Assembly: GCA_036379935.1 (NCBI GenBank)
Contig: DASVFT010000104.1
Coordinates: 1 to 43,547 of the forward strand
Source of the DNA: JAOPZW01 sp036379935
GTDB lineage: Bacteria; Actinomycetota; Thermoleophilia; Solirubrobacterales; Solirubrobacteraceae
Direction of reading: 5' to 3'
DNA length: 43,547 nucleotides
A program made the position numbers and the translations under genes. Positions 31,207 to 40,072 of the stretch are shown piece after piece; positions within the stretch are counted from its first letter, which is position 1, and each line of letters begins with the position of its first letter. Under the pieces are notes generated by a model, which saw only the letters and a program-made list of their open reading frames with translations, searched no databases and was not told the origin of the DNA.

Positions 31207-33408
31207 CTAGGGGAACAGGCGCGCAAGGGCGCCGTGCGCCTCGCGCAGCTCGGACAGCGTCCAGCGCTCGCGCGTCTCGCCCGCGGCCACCTCGAGCGCG
31301 TCTCCGCACACCGTCCCGAAGACGTCGAGCGGGACCCTGCGGCCGAGCTCCTCGAGTGCCGCGCGCGGCCCGGACACCACGAACCCGCCCGGCCGCTCGC
31401 CGAACAGGTGGCACCACGGGTCGTCGCTGGCCCCCAGGTCGAGCGTTGCGCCGAGGTCGCCGGCCAGGCACGCCTCGGCCAGGGCGACGAGGAAGCCGCC
31501 CTCGGCCACGTCGTGGCACGAGACGACCGCGCCCGCGCGCACCGCGTCGCGCACGGCCTCGAGCATCGCGCGCTCGCGCGCGAGGTCGACCTCCGGCAAG
31601 GCGTCCGGCAGCGGCTCTCCCCGCAGCTTGGCCAGCTCGCCGGCGCCGAGCGAGGGCGCGGCGTTCCAGCCGGCGAGCGCGATGGCGTCGCCCTCGCGCG
31701 CAAACCCGAGGCGCCCGGCCCGGGCGGCGTGGGGCACGCGGCCGACCATGCCGATGACCGGCGTGGGGTAGATCGGGCCGACCGCGCCCTCGTTGTAGAG
31801 CGAGACGTTGCCGCCGGTGACCGGCAGGCCGAGCGCCCGGCACGCGTCGCCCAGGCCCCGCACCGCCTCGGACAGCTGCCACGCGACGTGCGGCTTCTCG
31901 GGGTTGCCGAAGTTGAGGTTGTTGGTGACCCCCAGGGGCTCGGCCCCCACGCAGGCCAGGTTGGCCGCGCACTCGAGGACCGCGGCGATCGTGCCTCGAT
32001 AGGGATCGGCGGCCACGCGCCGGCCGTTGCCATCGATGGCCACGCCGAGCGCCGAGCCGTCCGGCAGCGCCAGCACCGCCGCGTCGGCCTCCTCGGGGCG
32101 GCGCACCGTGCGCGACTGCACGATCCAGTCGTACTGCTCGAAGAGCGGACGGCGCGAGGCGAGGTTGGGCGAGGCGAGCAGGGCGAGCAGCGCCTCGCGC
32201 ACCGAGGCGCCGGCGGCCAGCGTCGGGGCCGGCGCCAGGTACAGCGGGGCGCTCGGACGCTCGGGCGCCAGCGGGTAGACCGGGCAGTCGTCGACCAGCG
32301 CCGCGACCGGCACGTCGCCGACCAGCTCGTCGCCGCGGAAGATGCGCATCGCGCCGGTGTCGGTCACCTCGCCGATGGCCGTGCCGTGCACCTCCCAGCG
32401 CGCGCACACGGCGAGCACGTCGTCCAGGCGCGCGGGCTCGCACACGCAGAGCATGCGCTCCTGCGACTCGGAGACCATGATCTCGAACGGCTCCATGTCG
32501 GCCTCGCGCAGCGGGACGCGCGCCACGTCGAGGTCGATGCCCACGTCGCCCTTCGAGGCCATCTCGGCCGAGGACGACGTCAGGCCCGCCGCGCCGAGGT
32601 CCTGCAGCGCGACCAGCAGCCCGCGCTCCAGCAGCTCGAGCGAGCACTCCATGAGCTTCTTCTCCGCGAACGGGTCGCCGACCTGAACCGACGGGCGCTT
32701 GTCGCCGTCGGCCTCGTCGAGCTCGGCGCTGGCCAGCACGGAGGCGCCGCCGATGCCGTCGCGCCCGGTCGACGCGCCGTAGAGGACGACGACGTTCCCG
32801 ACGCCGGCGGCGGCCGAGCGGATCATGCGCCGGGTCTCCGCGATCCCGAGCGCCATCGCGTTGACCAGGCAGTTCTGCTCGTAGGGCGCTTCGAAGTAGA
32901 CCTCGCCGCCCACCGTCGGCACCCCGATCGAGTTGCCGTAGTGGCCGATGCCGGCCACCGCGTGGTCGAGCAGGTAGCGCGAGCGCTCCGACGCCTCGGG
33001 CTCGCCGAAGCGCAGCGAGTCGAGCACCGCGATGGGCCGCGCGCCGAGGGCGAAGATGTCGCGCAGGATGCCGCCCACGCCCGTGGCCGCGCCCTGGAAG
33101 GGCTCGACCGCGCTGGGGTGGTTGTGCGACTCGACCTTGAAGGCGACCGCCAGCCCTCCGCCGACGTCCACGGCGCCGGCGTTCTCGCCCGGCCCCATGA
33201 TCACGTGGCGACCCTCGGTGGGCAGCGTCTTGAGCAGGAGCTTGGAGTGCTTGTAAGCGCAGTGCTCGCTCCACAGCAGCGAGAACATGGCCAGCTCGAC
33301 CTGGTTGGGGGCCCGGCCGAGCTTGTCGAGGATGAGCGCGTACTCGTCGCGCGTGAGACCGAGCGCGACGGCCTCGTCGATCGCGGGCAGCGTGGCCGTC
33401 TCAGGCAT
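31207..33408 (-). CDS. purL: FGAM synthase subunit PurL (small type)
   Basis: A 733-residue small PurL, the synthetase subunit of the PurLQS complex that converts FGAR to FGAM with ATP and PurQ-derived ammonia. Motifs: WSEHCAYKHSKLLLK with the conserved His near the N-terminus, VESHNHPSAVEPFQGAATGVGGILRD, YGASTGRDGIGGAS, and in the second half VTNNLNFGNPEKP and VTGGNVSLYNE. The length excludes the large fused PurL of proteobacteria. It overlaps purQ by 8 bp and is followed after 3 bp by purF. Confidence 0.96.
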   Translation of the reverse strand: MPETATLPAIDEAVALGLTRDEYALILDKLGRAPNQVELAMFSLLWSEHCAYKHSKLLLKTLPTEGRHVIMGPGENAGAVDVGGGLAVAFKVESHNHPSAVEPFQGAATGVGGILRDIFALGARPIAVLDSLRFGEPEASERSRYLLDHAVAGIGHYGNSIGVPTVGGEVYFEAPYEQNCLVNAMALGIAETRRMIRSAAAGVGNVVVLYGASTGRDGIGGASVLASAELDEADGDKRPSVQVGDPFAEKKLMECSLELLERGLLVALQDLGAAGLTSSSAEMASKGDVGIDLDVARVPLREADMEPFEIMVSESQERMLCVCEPARLDDVLAVCARWEVHGTAIGEVTDTGAMRIFRGDELVGDVPVAALVDDCPVYPLAPERPSAPLYLAPAPTLAAGASVREALLALLASPNLASRRPLFEQYDWIVQSRTVRRPEEADAAVLALPDGSALGVAIDGNGRRVAADPYRGTIAAVLECAANLACVGAEPLGVTNNLNFGNPEKPHVAWQLSEAVRGLGDACRALGLPVTGGNVSLYNEGAVGPIYPTPVIGMVGRVPHAARAGRLGFAREGDAIALAGWNAAPSLGAGELAKLRGEPLPDALPEVDLARERAMLEAVRDAVRAGAVVSCHDVAEGGFLVALAEACLAGDLGATLDLGASDDPWCHLFGERPGGFVVSGPRAALEELGRRVPLDVFGTVCGDALEVAAGETRERWTLSELREAHGALARLFP

Positions 33409-34066
33409 GGGCGAGGGCCGCGGAGGCGAAGAGCTTCAGGCCGTCGGCGCTGCCGCCGGTCAGCGGGTCGACGGCGTGCTCGGGATGCGGCATGAGGCCG
33501 ACGACGTTGCCCGCCTCGTTGCAGACGCCGGCGATGTCACGCACGGCGCCGTTGGGGTTCTCGCCCGGCGCGTAGCGCAGCACCACCTGGCCGCTCGCCT
33601 CCATCGCGTCGAGCTGCTCGTCGGGTGCGTAGTAGCGGCCGGTCGTGTGCTTGCACGGGATCGACAGCCGCTCGCCGGGCTCGCACGCGCGCGTGAAGGC
33701 GGTGTCCGCGTTGACCACCTCGACGGCGACCTGGCGGCAGCGGAAGCGCAGGTGGTCGTTGGGCAGCAGCGCGCCGGGCAGCAGCCCGGCCTCGCACAGC
33801 ACCTGGAAGCCGTTGCAGATCCCGAGGACGGGGCCCCCCGCCCGGGCGAAGGCCACGACCTCCTCCATGACGGGCGCGAAGCGGGCGATGGCCCCCACGC
33901 GCAGGTAGTCCCCGTAGGAGAAGCCGCCGGGGACGACCACCGCGTCGACGCCGTTGAGGTCGTGGTCGGCGTGCCAGAGGAGGACCGCGTCGCCCACCCG
34001 CGAGGCCGCCAGCTGCGCGTCGACGTCGTCGCACGAGCCGGGAAAGCGGACGACGCCGAACCTCAC
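33401..34066 (-). CDS. purQ: FGAM synthase glutaminase subunit PurQ
   Basis: A 221-residue class I glutamine amidotransferase that supplies ammonia to PurL. The nucleophile elbow GICNGFQVLCEAG carries the catalytic Cys, and the His/Glu dyad is in LMPHPEHAVDP. The N-terminus RFGVVRFPGSCDD and PGGFSYGDYLRVGAIARF are typical. Start GTG 34066 overlaps the purS stop (GTGA), and its own stop overlaps the purL start by 8 bp, so stoichiometric co-translation is likely. Confidence 0.95.
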   Translation of the reverse strand: MRFGVVRFPGSCDDVDAQLAASRVGDAVLLWHADHDLNGVDAVVVPGGFSYGDYLRVGAIARFAPVMEEVVAFARAGGPVLGICNGFQVLCEAGLLPGALLPNDHLRFRCRQVAVEVVNADTAFTRACEPGERLSIPCKHTTGRYYAPDEQLDAMEASGQVVLRYAPGENPNGAVRDIAGVCNEAGNVVGLMPHPEHAVDPLTGGSADGLKLFASAALAHA

Positions 34067-34374
34067 GCCCCGCCCACGGGAGTGCTCCGCGGGGCATCCC
34101 GCCCCGCGTTCTCAGACGACCGGTCGGCCTCCGGCCGCCCGAAACCGTGGTCGCCTTCGGCGACGACTTCGTAGTCCTCGATCAAGGGGTTGGCCAGCAG
34201 CTTGCGGCACATCGCGTCGAGCTGATCCGCGTCCTCGACGTCGAGCTCGACGAGCCGGCCGACGTGAACGTTGGACACGCCGCCGAACCCGAGCGCCGGC
34301 AGCGCGCGCTCGACCGCGATGCCCTGCGGGTCCAGGATCCCGGCCTTGGGCCGGATGAGGACGCGCGCCCTCAC
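34063..34374 (-). CDS. purS: FGAM synthase subunit PurS with extra C-terminal tail
   Basis: A 103-residue protein. The first ~78 residues are a normal PurS: VLIRPKAGILDPQGIAVERALPALGF, VSNVHVGRLVELDVE, and LLANPLIEDYEVV. PurS bridges PurL and PurQ. About 25 extra residues, polar and Arg/Pro/Ser-rich, follow where most PurS proteins stop. The tail ends exactly at the GTGA overlap with purQ, so it may have grown by readthrough to keep the coupling. GTG 34374 overlaps the purC stop in the same way. Confidence 0.9.
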   Translation of the reverse strand: MRARVLIRPKAGILDPQGIAVERALPALGFGGVSNVHVGRLVELDVEDADQLDAMCRKLLANPLIEDYEVVAEGDHGFGRPEADRSSENAGRDAPRSTPVGGA

Positions 34375-35252
34375 GGCGCCGTCCGGGCCAGCCAGTCCTC
34401 GAAGGACTCGCCCGTGATGCGCTCGTAGGCCTCGACGTAGAGCCCGCGCGTGGCGGCGACCACGTCGTCGGGGATCGCGGGCGCCGGCGGGGCCTTGTCC
34501 CAGCCGGTCCCCGAGGCCCAATCGCGCACGTACTGCTTGTCGAAGCTCGGCTGGCCCTTCCCGGCCTCGTAGCCGTCGGCGGGCCAGTAGCGCGAAGAGT
34601 CGGGCGTGAGCACCTCGTCGCCCACCACGAGCTCGCCGTCGGCGTCGAGCCCGAACTCGAACTTCGTGTCGGCGAGGATCACGCCGCGCTCGAGGGCGTG
34701 CTCGGCCGCGTAGGTGTAGAGCGCGACCGACGCGTCGCGGACGGCGAGCATGAGCTCGCGGTCGCCGACCAGCTCTACGGCGCGATCGAAGTCGATCGCC
34801 TCGTCGTGGCCCTCGTCGGCCTTGGTCGACGGGGTGAAGACCGGCGTGGGCAGGCGCTCGGACTCGCGCAGGCCGGGCGGCAGCTCGATCCCCGACACGC
34901 GACCCGTGACCTGGTAGTCCTTCCATCCCGAGCCTGTGATGTAGCCGCGCACGACGCATTCCACCGGCAGCATCTCGAGCTTGCGCACCGCCATCGCGCG
35001 CCCGCGCACGTCATCCGGGACGTCGTCGGTGGCCGACACGAAGTGGTTCCTGACGATGTGGCCGGTGCGACCGAACCAGAAGGCCGACAGGCCGGTCAGC
35101 ACCGCCCCCTTGTCGGGGATCGGCGTGGGATGGACGACGTCGTAGGTCGAGATGCGATCGCTGGCGACCATGACGATCCGGTCGCCGAGGTCGTACATCT
35201 CACGCACCTTCCCGCTGGCGATGAGCGGGAGGTGGGTCACGGGCGGCGGCAT
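34371..35252 (-). CDS. purC: SAICAR synthase
   Basis: A 293-residue PurC (longer, yeast-like type) joining CAIR and aspartate using ATP. Motifs: LIASGKVREMYDLGDRIVMVASDRISTYD at the N-terminus, KLEMLPVECVVRGYITGSGWKDYQ, GVILADTKFEFGL, DEVLTPDSSRYWP, and SFDKQYVRDW. ATG 35252 starts the operon purC-purS-purQ-purL-purF. TAGCCT seven bases upstream of the ATG (minus strand) is a weak possible -10. The HD-GYP gene is divergent, 72 bp away. Confidence 0.95.
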   Translation of the reverse strand: MPPPVTHLPLIASGKVREMYDLGDRIVMVASDRISTYDVVHPTPIPDKGAVLTGLSAFWFGRTGHIVRNHFVSATDDVPDDVRGRAMAVRKLEMLPVECVVRGYITGSGWKDYQVTGRVSGIELPPGLRESERLPTPVFTPSTKADEGHDEAIDFDRAVELVGDRELMLAVRDASVALYTYAAEHALERGVILADTKFEFGLDADGELVVGDEVLTPDSSRYWPADGYEAGKGQPSFDKQYVRDWASGTGWDKAPPAPAIPDDVVAATRGLYVEAYERITGESFEDWLARTAP

Positions 35253-35324
35253 GGATCGCAGGCTACCAGCGGGTTCGGGGGACTTCGCGGCGGCCGCGCG
35301 CTGCAGTCTTGGCCCGCGCGGCCG

Positions 35325-36692
35325 ATGACCTGGGTCGTGGACATCCGCCTGTCGGAGATCATCTGCGCGCTCTCGCATGCCCTCGACGTCACCGAGGGCC
35401 AGCCGATGGGGCACGCCGAGCGCAGCTGCCTCATCGGCCTGCGGCTGGCCGACGCCTCGGGCCTCGACGAGCGGCGCCGCTCGTCGCTCTTCTACGCGCT
35501 GCTGCTCAAGGACGCCGGCTGCTCGAGCACGTCGGCGGCCACGGCGGAGGTCTTCGGCACCGACGAGCTGCAGGTCAAGCGCGAGCTCAAGCTCATCGAC
35601 CCCAGGCACCCGGCGCAGTCGCTGGGCTACCTGAAGCGCAACGTGGCGGCCGGCGCGCCGCTGCGCGAGCGGGTCCGCCACGCGCGTGCCCTCGTGGCCC
35701 TCGGCGTCGACGGCGCCCGCGAGCTCGGCGAGATGCGCTGCGAGCGGGGCGCCGACATCGCCCGCGCGATCGACCTCGACGAGGACGCGGCCACGGCCAT
35801 CCGCCACCTGGACGAGCACTGGGACGGCCACGGGTACCCGGCGCGGCTGTCGAGCGAGCAGATCTCGCCGCTGGCGCGCGTGATGTGCCTGGCCCAGACC
35901 ATGGAGGTGTTCTGGCAGCAGGGCGGCCCGGAGGCGGCGTGCGCCGTGGCGCGTGCCCGTCGCGGCACCTGGTTCGAGCCGGCGCTCGTCGACGCCGTCG
36001 CCGACTTCGAGCATGACGCCGTCTTCTGGGCCTCGCTCAGCACCGCCGACGTCAACGCCAAGGAGCCGGCCGACCGCGTGCAGCGGGCCGACGGCGCGCG
36101 CCTCGACCGCGTGGCCGAGGCCTTCGCCGGCATCGTCGACGCCAAGTCGCCGTTCACCGCGCGCCACTCGGCCGGCGTGGCCGACATCGCCGACGGCATC
36201 GCCGCGACGATGGGGCTCGACGGGGACACGCGACGGCTGCTGCGACGCGCCGGGCTCCTGCACGACGTGGGCAAGCTCGGCGTCTCCAATCGCATCCTCG
36301 ACAAGCGGGGCCGGCTCACCGAGGACGAGTGGGCGGCCGTGCGCCGCCACCCGCACCTCTCGCTGGTCATCCTCGCTCCCGTGCCGGCGCTGGCCGACGT
36401 CGCGCGCCTGGCGGTCGAGCACCACGAGCGCCTGGACGGCAGCGGCTACCCCTACGGGCTGACGGCCGACGACCTCGATCTGCCCTCGCGCATCCTGCAG
36501 GTGGCCGACGTCGCCGAGGCGCTCTCCGCGCGCCGCCCCTACCGCGAGGCGCTGGCCGTCGACGAGGTGATCGAGATCGTCGCCGACGACGCCGGCACCA
36601 AGCTCGACGCCGCGGTGGTCGCCGCGCTCGAGGCGTGGCTGCCGAGCTGGCGCGCGGACGGGCGCGCCGACGCCGCCTGGGCCCTGGGGTAG
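35325..36692 (+). CDS. Tandem HD-GYP protein, probable cyclic-di-GMP phosphodiesterase with a degenerate first domain
   Basis: A 455-residue protein with two HD-type domains. The N-terminal one (about 8-230) keeps a first helix (PMGHAERSCLIGLRLA) and DEHWDGHGYPARL, but its HD doublet is replaced by LLKDAG, so it is probably inactive. The C-terminal domain (about 265-440) is complete: R-H281, LLHDVGKLG with H313/D314, HPHLS, VEHHERLDGSGYPYGL and a following VADVAEAL. HD-GYP domains hydrolyse c-di-GMP or related dinucleotides with a di- or tri-metal centre. No membrane or receiver domain is seen. The start is ATG 35325. It lies divergently beside the purC operon; a functional link through GTP pools is only speculation. 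Confidence 0.85.
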   Translation: MTWVVDIRLSEIICALSHALDVTEGQPMGHAERSCLIGLRLADASGLDERRRSSLFYALLLKDAGCSSTSAATAEVFGTDELQVKRELKLIDPRHPAQSLGYLKRNVAAGAPLRERVRHARALVALGVDGARELGEMRCERGADIARAIDLDEDAATAIRHLDEHWDGHGYPARLSSEQISPLARVMCLAQTMEVFWQQGGPEAACAVARARRGTWFEPALVDAVADFEHDAVFWASLSTADVNAKEPADRVQRADGARLDRVAEAFAGIVDAKSPFTARHSAGVADIADGIAATMGLDGDTRRLLRRAGLLHDVGKLGVSNRILDKRGRLTEDEWAAVRRHPHLSLVILAPVPALADVARLAVEHHERLDGSGYPYGLTADDLDLPSRILQVADVAEALSARRPYREALAVDEVIEIVADDAGTKLDAAVVAALEAWLPSWRADGRADAAWALG

Positions 36693-36721
36693 ACGACCGC
36701 GCACCGGTAGCGTGGAGGCCG

Positions 36722-37639
36722 ATGCCCTTCGACTGGCCGGCCCTGCCGTACGAGGCATGGAGCGCGACCTGCGAGACGCTGCACGCGCACACGCAGGTCC
36801 TCGGCAAGCTGGCGGCCACGCTGGCCCCGCCTGAGCCCCAGCTCCAGCACGCCGCGCTGCGCCTGAGCGCCCGCGGCTTCGAGACGCTTCCGTTGCCCGC
36901 GCCCGACGGCTCGGGCGCGCTCGTGGTCGCGCTCGACCTGCACCGCCACGAGGCGGCGGTCGAGCACGACGACGGGCGGGTGCGACGCGTCGCGCTCCCG
37001 CCCGACCGGGCGGTGGGCGAGGTCACGCGCGAGGTGCTCGAGGCCGTCCGTGCGCTCGGCGGCGAGATCCAGATCGACCCGACGCCGCAAGAGGTGCCCT
37101 GGACCGTGCCGCTCGACGAGGACGAGGAGCACGCGACCTACGACCCCGACCAGGTCGCGACCTACTTCACGGCGGCGACGCGCGCCGCGTTGGTGCTCGC
37201 CGCGTTCCGGGCGCCCTACCGGGGGCGCTCGACGCCGGTCAACGCGTGGTGGGGATCCTTCGACCTGGCGGTCAACCTCTTCTCGGGCGCACCCGCCGAG
37301 CCGCCGTCCGCCGACTTCATCATGCGCAACGCCATGGACTCCCAGGAGGTCGCCGTGGGCTGGTGGCCCGGCTCTGAGAGCTACGGCCAAGCGGCGTTCT
37401 ACGGCTACGCGCACCCGGCGCCCGAAGGCTTTGCCACCGCGACGCTGTCCCCTCCGGCGGCGCGCTGGGACACGGACATCGGCGCGTACGTCCTCGACTG
37501 GGACGACGTCCGCGCTACGGCCGATCCGCATGCCACGGCGCTCGAGTTCGCCCGCTCGCTCTTCCGCCATGCCTGCCTGGTCTGCGACTGGGATCCGCAG
37601 CTGGCGGCCAGCGCCGAAAGGACGCCGCCCGTGGCCTGA
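36722..37639 (+). CDS. DUF5996 family protein
   Basis: A 305-residue protein matching the DUF5996 pattern: LPYEAWSATCETLHAHTQVLGKLAATLAPPEPQLQHAALRLSARGF at the start, DEDEEHATYDPDQVATYFTA, VNAWWGSFDLAVNLFSG, then EVAVGWWPGSESYGQAAFYGYAHPAPEGF and WDDVRATADPHATALEFARSLF. Conserved tryptophans, Asp/Glu and the S-x-G-W-W-P-G segment suggest an enzyme, but no activity is known to me. ATG 36722 follows the HD-GYP stop by 29 bp, so the two may be co-transcribed. Its stop is 3 bp from the convergent purB stop. Confidence 0.82.
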   Translation: MPFDWPALPYEAWSATCETLHAHTQVLGKLAATLAPPEPQLQHAALRLSARGFETLPLPAPDGSGALVVALDLHRHEAAVEHDDGRVRRVALPPDRAVGEVTREVLEAVRALGGEIQIDPTPQEVPWTVPLDEDEEHATYDPDQVATYFTAATRAALVLAAFRAPYRGRSTPVNAWWGSFDLAVNLFSGAPAEPPSADFIMRNAMDSQEVAVGWWPGSESYGQAAFYGYAHPAPEGFATATLSPPAARWDTDIGAYVLDWDDVRATADPHATALEFARSLFRHACLVCDWDPQLAASAERTPPVA

Positions 37640-37642
37640 CCG

Positions 37643-38950
37643 TCAACGCGCGGCGCTCTGCACCGCCTCCGCCGGGACCGGCGCGATGGCATCGAGCCGG
37701 CCCACGACCTCGCGGGCGTGGCGCGTGTAATGGGCGAGGTCGAAGATGTCGTCGAGGTCCAGGCCCAAGTCGCGCCGCGCCAGCAGGTCGCGCAGCGGCG
37801 TGCCGCTGTCCCATGCGCGCTGGGCGTCCTCCTGCACGAGGCGGTACGCGTCGTCGCGCTGCATGCCGGCTTGGACGAGCGCGAGCAGGACGCGCTGGGA
37901 GAACAGCGCGCCGTGGGTGAGCTCGAGGTTCGCGGCCATGCGCTCCGGGTGCACGACGAGCCCGCGGACGACGCGGACGGCGAGGTGCTGCAGGTAGTCG
38001 AGCAGGATCGTCGAGTCGGGCAGGATCACGCGCTCGGCGCCGGAGTGCGAGATGTCGCGCTCGTGCCAGAGCGCCACGTTCTCCACCGCCGCGGTGGCGT
38101 TGCCGCGCAGCACGCGGGCGAGGCCGGTGATGCGCTCGGTGGTGATCGGGTTGCGCTTGTGGGGCATCGCGCTCGAGCCCTTCTGCTGGCCCGCGCGGAA
38201 CGGCTCCTCGGCCTCGCGGACCTCGGTGCGCTGGAGGTGGCGGATCTCGGTGGCGAGGCGCTCGAGCCCGGCTCCGGCCAGCGCGATCGCCTGCAGCAGC
38301 TCGGCATGGCGGTCGCGCGGCACGACCTGGGTCGAGACGGGCTCGCGCCCGACGTCGAGGCGGGCGAGCACGCGCGCCTCGAAGTCCGGGCTGGTGGCCG
38401 AGTAGGTGCCGACCGCGCCGCTGATGGCGCCGACGCTGGCGTGCGCGAAGGCGCGCTCGAGGCGCTCGGCGTTGCGATGCGCTTCGAAGGCGAAGCCGGC
38501 CAGCTTGAGACCGAACGTCGTCGGCTCGGCGTGGACGCCGTGCGTGCGGCCCACGCAGACGGTGTCGACGTGCTCGCGCGCGCGTTCGGCCAGGGCGCGC
38601 ACCAGCTCCCGCGCGCCGGCCACGACGATCTGGCCGGCGGCCCGCAGCTGGAGGGCCAGGGCGGTGTCCAGGACGTCGGAGGAGGTCAGGCCGAAGTGGA
38701 TCCAGCGCCCCGCCAGCCCCGCTCCCTGCTGCAGGACGTCGACGAACGCCGCGACGTCGTGGTCGGTGGCGCGCTCTCGCTTCTGCACGGCGTCGACGGT
38801 GAACGTCGCCCCGCGGATGGCCTCGAGCTCGGCCTCGGTCGGCCCCTCCATCTCCTCGCACGCCGCGACCTCGACGCGCCGCCATGCCTCCATGCGAGCC
38901 TCGTCGGTCCAGATGGCCCCCAGCTCGGGCCGCGTGTAGCGCGCGATCAC
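37643..38950 (-). CDS. purB: Adenylosuccinate lyase
   Basis: A 435-residue member of the fumarase/aspartase superfamily. It removes fumarate from SAICAR and from adenylosuccinate. The signature GSSAMPHKRNP includes the catalytic Ser loop. Other motifs are RYTRPELGAIW at the N-terminus, RWIHFGLTSSDVLDTA, GRTHGVHAEPTTFG and WHERDISHSGAERVILPD. Start is GTG 38950. It is separated from both other purine clusters by plus-strand genes, so it is transcribed alone; no convincing promoter is visible in the 112 bp upstream. Confidence 0.96.
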   Translation of the reverse strand: MIARYTRPELGAIWTDEARMEAWRRVEVAACEEMEGPTEAELEAIRGATFTVDAVQKRERATDHDVAAFVDVLQQGAGLAGRWIHFGLTSSDVLDTALALQLRAAGQIVVAGARELVRALAERAREHVDTVCVGRTHGVHAEPTTFGLKLAGFAFEAHRNAERLERAFAHASVGAISGAVGTYSATSPDFEARVLARLDVGREPVSTQVVPRDRHAELLQAIALAGAGLERLATEIRHLQRTEVREAEEPFRAGQQKGSSAMPHKRNPITTERITGLARVLRGNATAAVENVALWHERDISHSGAERVILPDSTILLDYLQHLAVRVVRGLVVHPERMAANLELTHGALFSQRVLLALVQAGMQRDDAYRLVQEDAQRAWDSGTPLRDLLARRDLGLDLDDIFDLAHYTRHAREVVGRLDAIAPVPAEAVQSAAR

Positions 38951-39062
38951 GCGCCACACAGTAGATGTCAGGGCAGCTGCGGCGGCGGCCCGTCGGGGAT
39001 CAGCGAGGTCGACGCCGTCGGGCACGGGAGCGTCTCGGGCCCGCCGAGCCAACCTGCGGCTG

Positions 39063-39293
39063 GTGGCCGGCGACCTGCTCGACGACGAGCAGATCGTGGC
39101 CAGCCTCACCGCGATGCGGGCCGAGCTCGACCGCTACGACGAGCTCATCGCCGCATCGTTGAACGGCGTCGAGGAGCGCCTGCCGCACCGCGCCCGCTAC
39201 CTGCGGCTGGACTACTCCCTCGCGCAGCGGCTCGTCGACGCCCACCGGGAGTGGATCGACGACGTCGAGCGTGAGCTGGCGCCGAAGCCCTAG
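39063..39293 (+). CDS. Small hypothetical helical protein
   Basis: A 76-residue, mostly helical, charged protein (DDEQIVASLTAMRAELDRYDELIAASL, then HRARYLRLDYSLAQRLVDAHREWIDDVERELAPKP). The heptad-like spacing of hydrophobic residues suggests a two-helix coiled coil. It might be the effector-type C-terminal helix pair of a regulator, but no DNA-binding part is present. The start is GTG 39063; no clear ribosome binding site is visible and the frame stays open further upstream, so the N-terminus is uncertain. It converges on the membrane protein gene with a 4-bp overlap. Confidence 0.5.
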   Translation: MAGDLLDDEQIVASLTAMRAELDRYDELIAASLNGVEERLPHRARYLRLDYSLAQRLVDAHREWIDDVERELAPKP

Positions 39294-40069
39294 ATGCGCG
39301 GGGGCAGGATCGGTCGCTCGGGGGCGATCGGGTCCACGCGCGGGGTGCCCTGCCAGGGCAGCGAGGTGCGGGCGCGCGAGTCGAAGAAGAGCAGGGTGCC
39401 GAAGATGGCGGTGAGCGAGAGAAGGACCGCTTCCAGCACGACGTAGCCCGCGGTGTACAGGGCGCCGTTGTGGATCTCGCGCAGGATCGCTCCGACGATG
39501 GCTCCGGGCACCGCGGTGATGAGCGCGAAGACGATCAGCACGCCGAACGTCCGCCACCAGCGCGGCTTGACCACCTCGGCGCTGCGAGTGAGCGCCTCGA
39601 CCGGCCCGAGCCGATCGACGACGGCGGCCTGCGCGGCGAAGTAGCAGCGCACGCCCAGCCAGACGCCCGGAGCGACGAGCAGGACCAGCCCGACCGCGAC
39701 GACCAGCCCGTACAGCGCGACGGCGGCCACCGCCGCCACAAGCCGCGGCGCGGCGCCGCGAACGGCGCCGGCGACCGTCGGCTCCTCGCCGCGCGCCAGC
39801 CCCTGGACGGCCACCACATGCAGGGCGGTGACGAGCGGCGGGATGATGAACACGCCGAGCGCGGTCGACGCGAGGCCGGCGGCGGACGGAGGATGGGCAT
39901 CGCCGCCGTGGGCCAGGGCACCGCCCCACACGCCGTCCACGACGATCACGATCGGCGCGACGACGAGCAGGGTCAGGCTCAGGAACGTCGCCAGATGGCG
40001 GCCGAAGAGCTCGAAGGTGAGGCCGACGAGCTCGCCAAGCGTCCGGTGCCGGTCGAGGTCGACCCGCAC
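39290..40069 (-). CDS. Membrane protein of the purD-purE operon
   Basis: A 259-residue protein with about six hydrophobic segments. The N-terminal pattern RTLGELVGLTFELFGRHLATFLSLTLLVVAPIVI and the middle part AVALYGLVVAVGLVLLVAPGVWLGVRCYFAAQAAVVDRLGPVEALTRSAEVVKPRWW are typical of glycerophosphodiesterase-associated membrane domains (GPDPase_memb/DUF7544-like), here without the enzyme. It ends in a Pro-rich tail. GTG 40069 begins 3 bp after the purE stop, so it is co-transcribed with purine genes. A transport or membrane-organising role is possible; no purine link is evident in the protein itself. Confidence 0.72.
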   Translation of the reverse strand: MRVDLDRHRTLGELVGLTFELFGRHLATFLSLTLLVVAPIVIVVDGVWGGALAHGGDAHPPSAAGLASTALGVFIIPPLVTALHVVAVQGLARGEEPTVAGAVRGAAPRLVAAVAAVALYGLVVAVGLVLLVAPGVWLGVRCYFAAQAAVVDRLGPVEALTRSAEVVKPRWWRTFGVLIVFALITAVPGAIVGAILREIHNGALYTAGYVVLEAVLLSLTAIFGTLLFFDSRARTSLPWQGTPRVDPIAPERPILPPRI

Positions 40070-40072
40070 GGT

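Noticed and set aside
29794..33495. A 1233-codon plus-strand open frame opposite purF and purL, and many similar long antisense frames
   Set aside because: Composition is Arg/Ala/Gly/His-rich without domains, and the opposite strand encodes complete enzymes. Long shadow frames are expected at this GC content.
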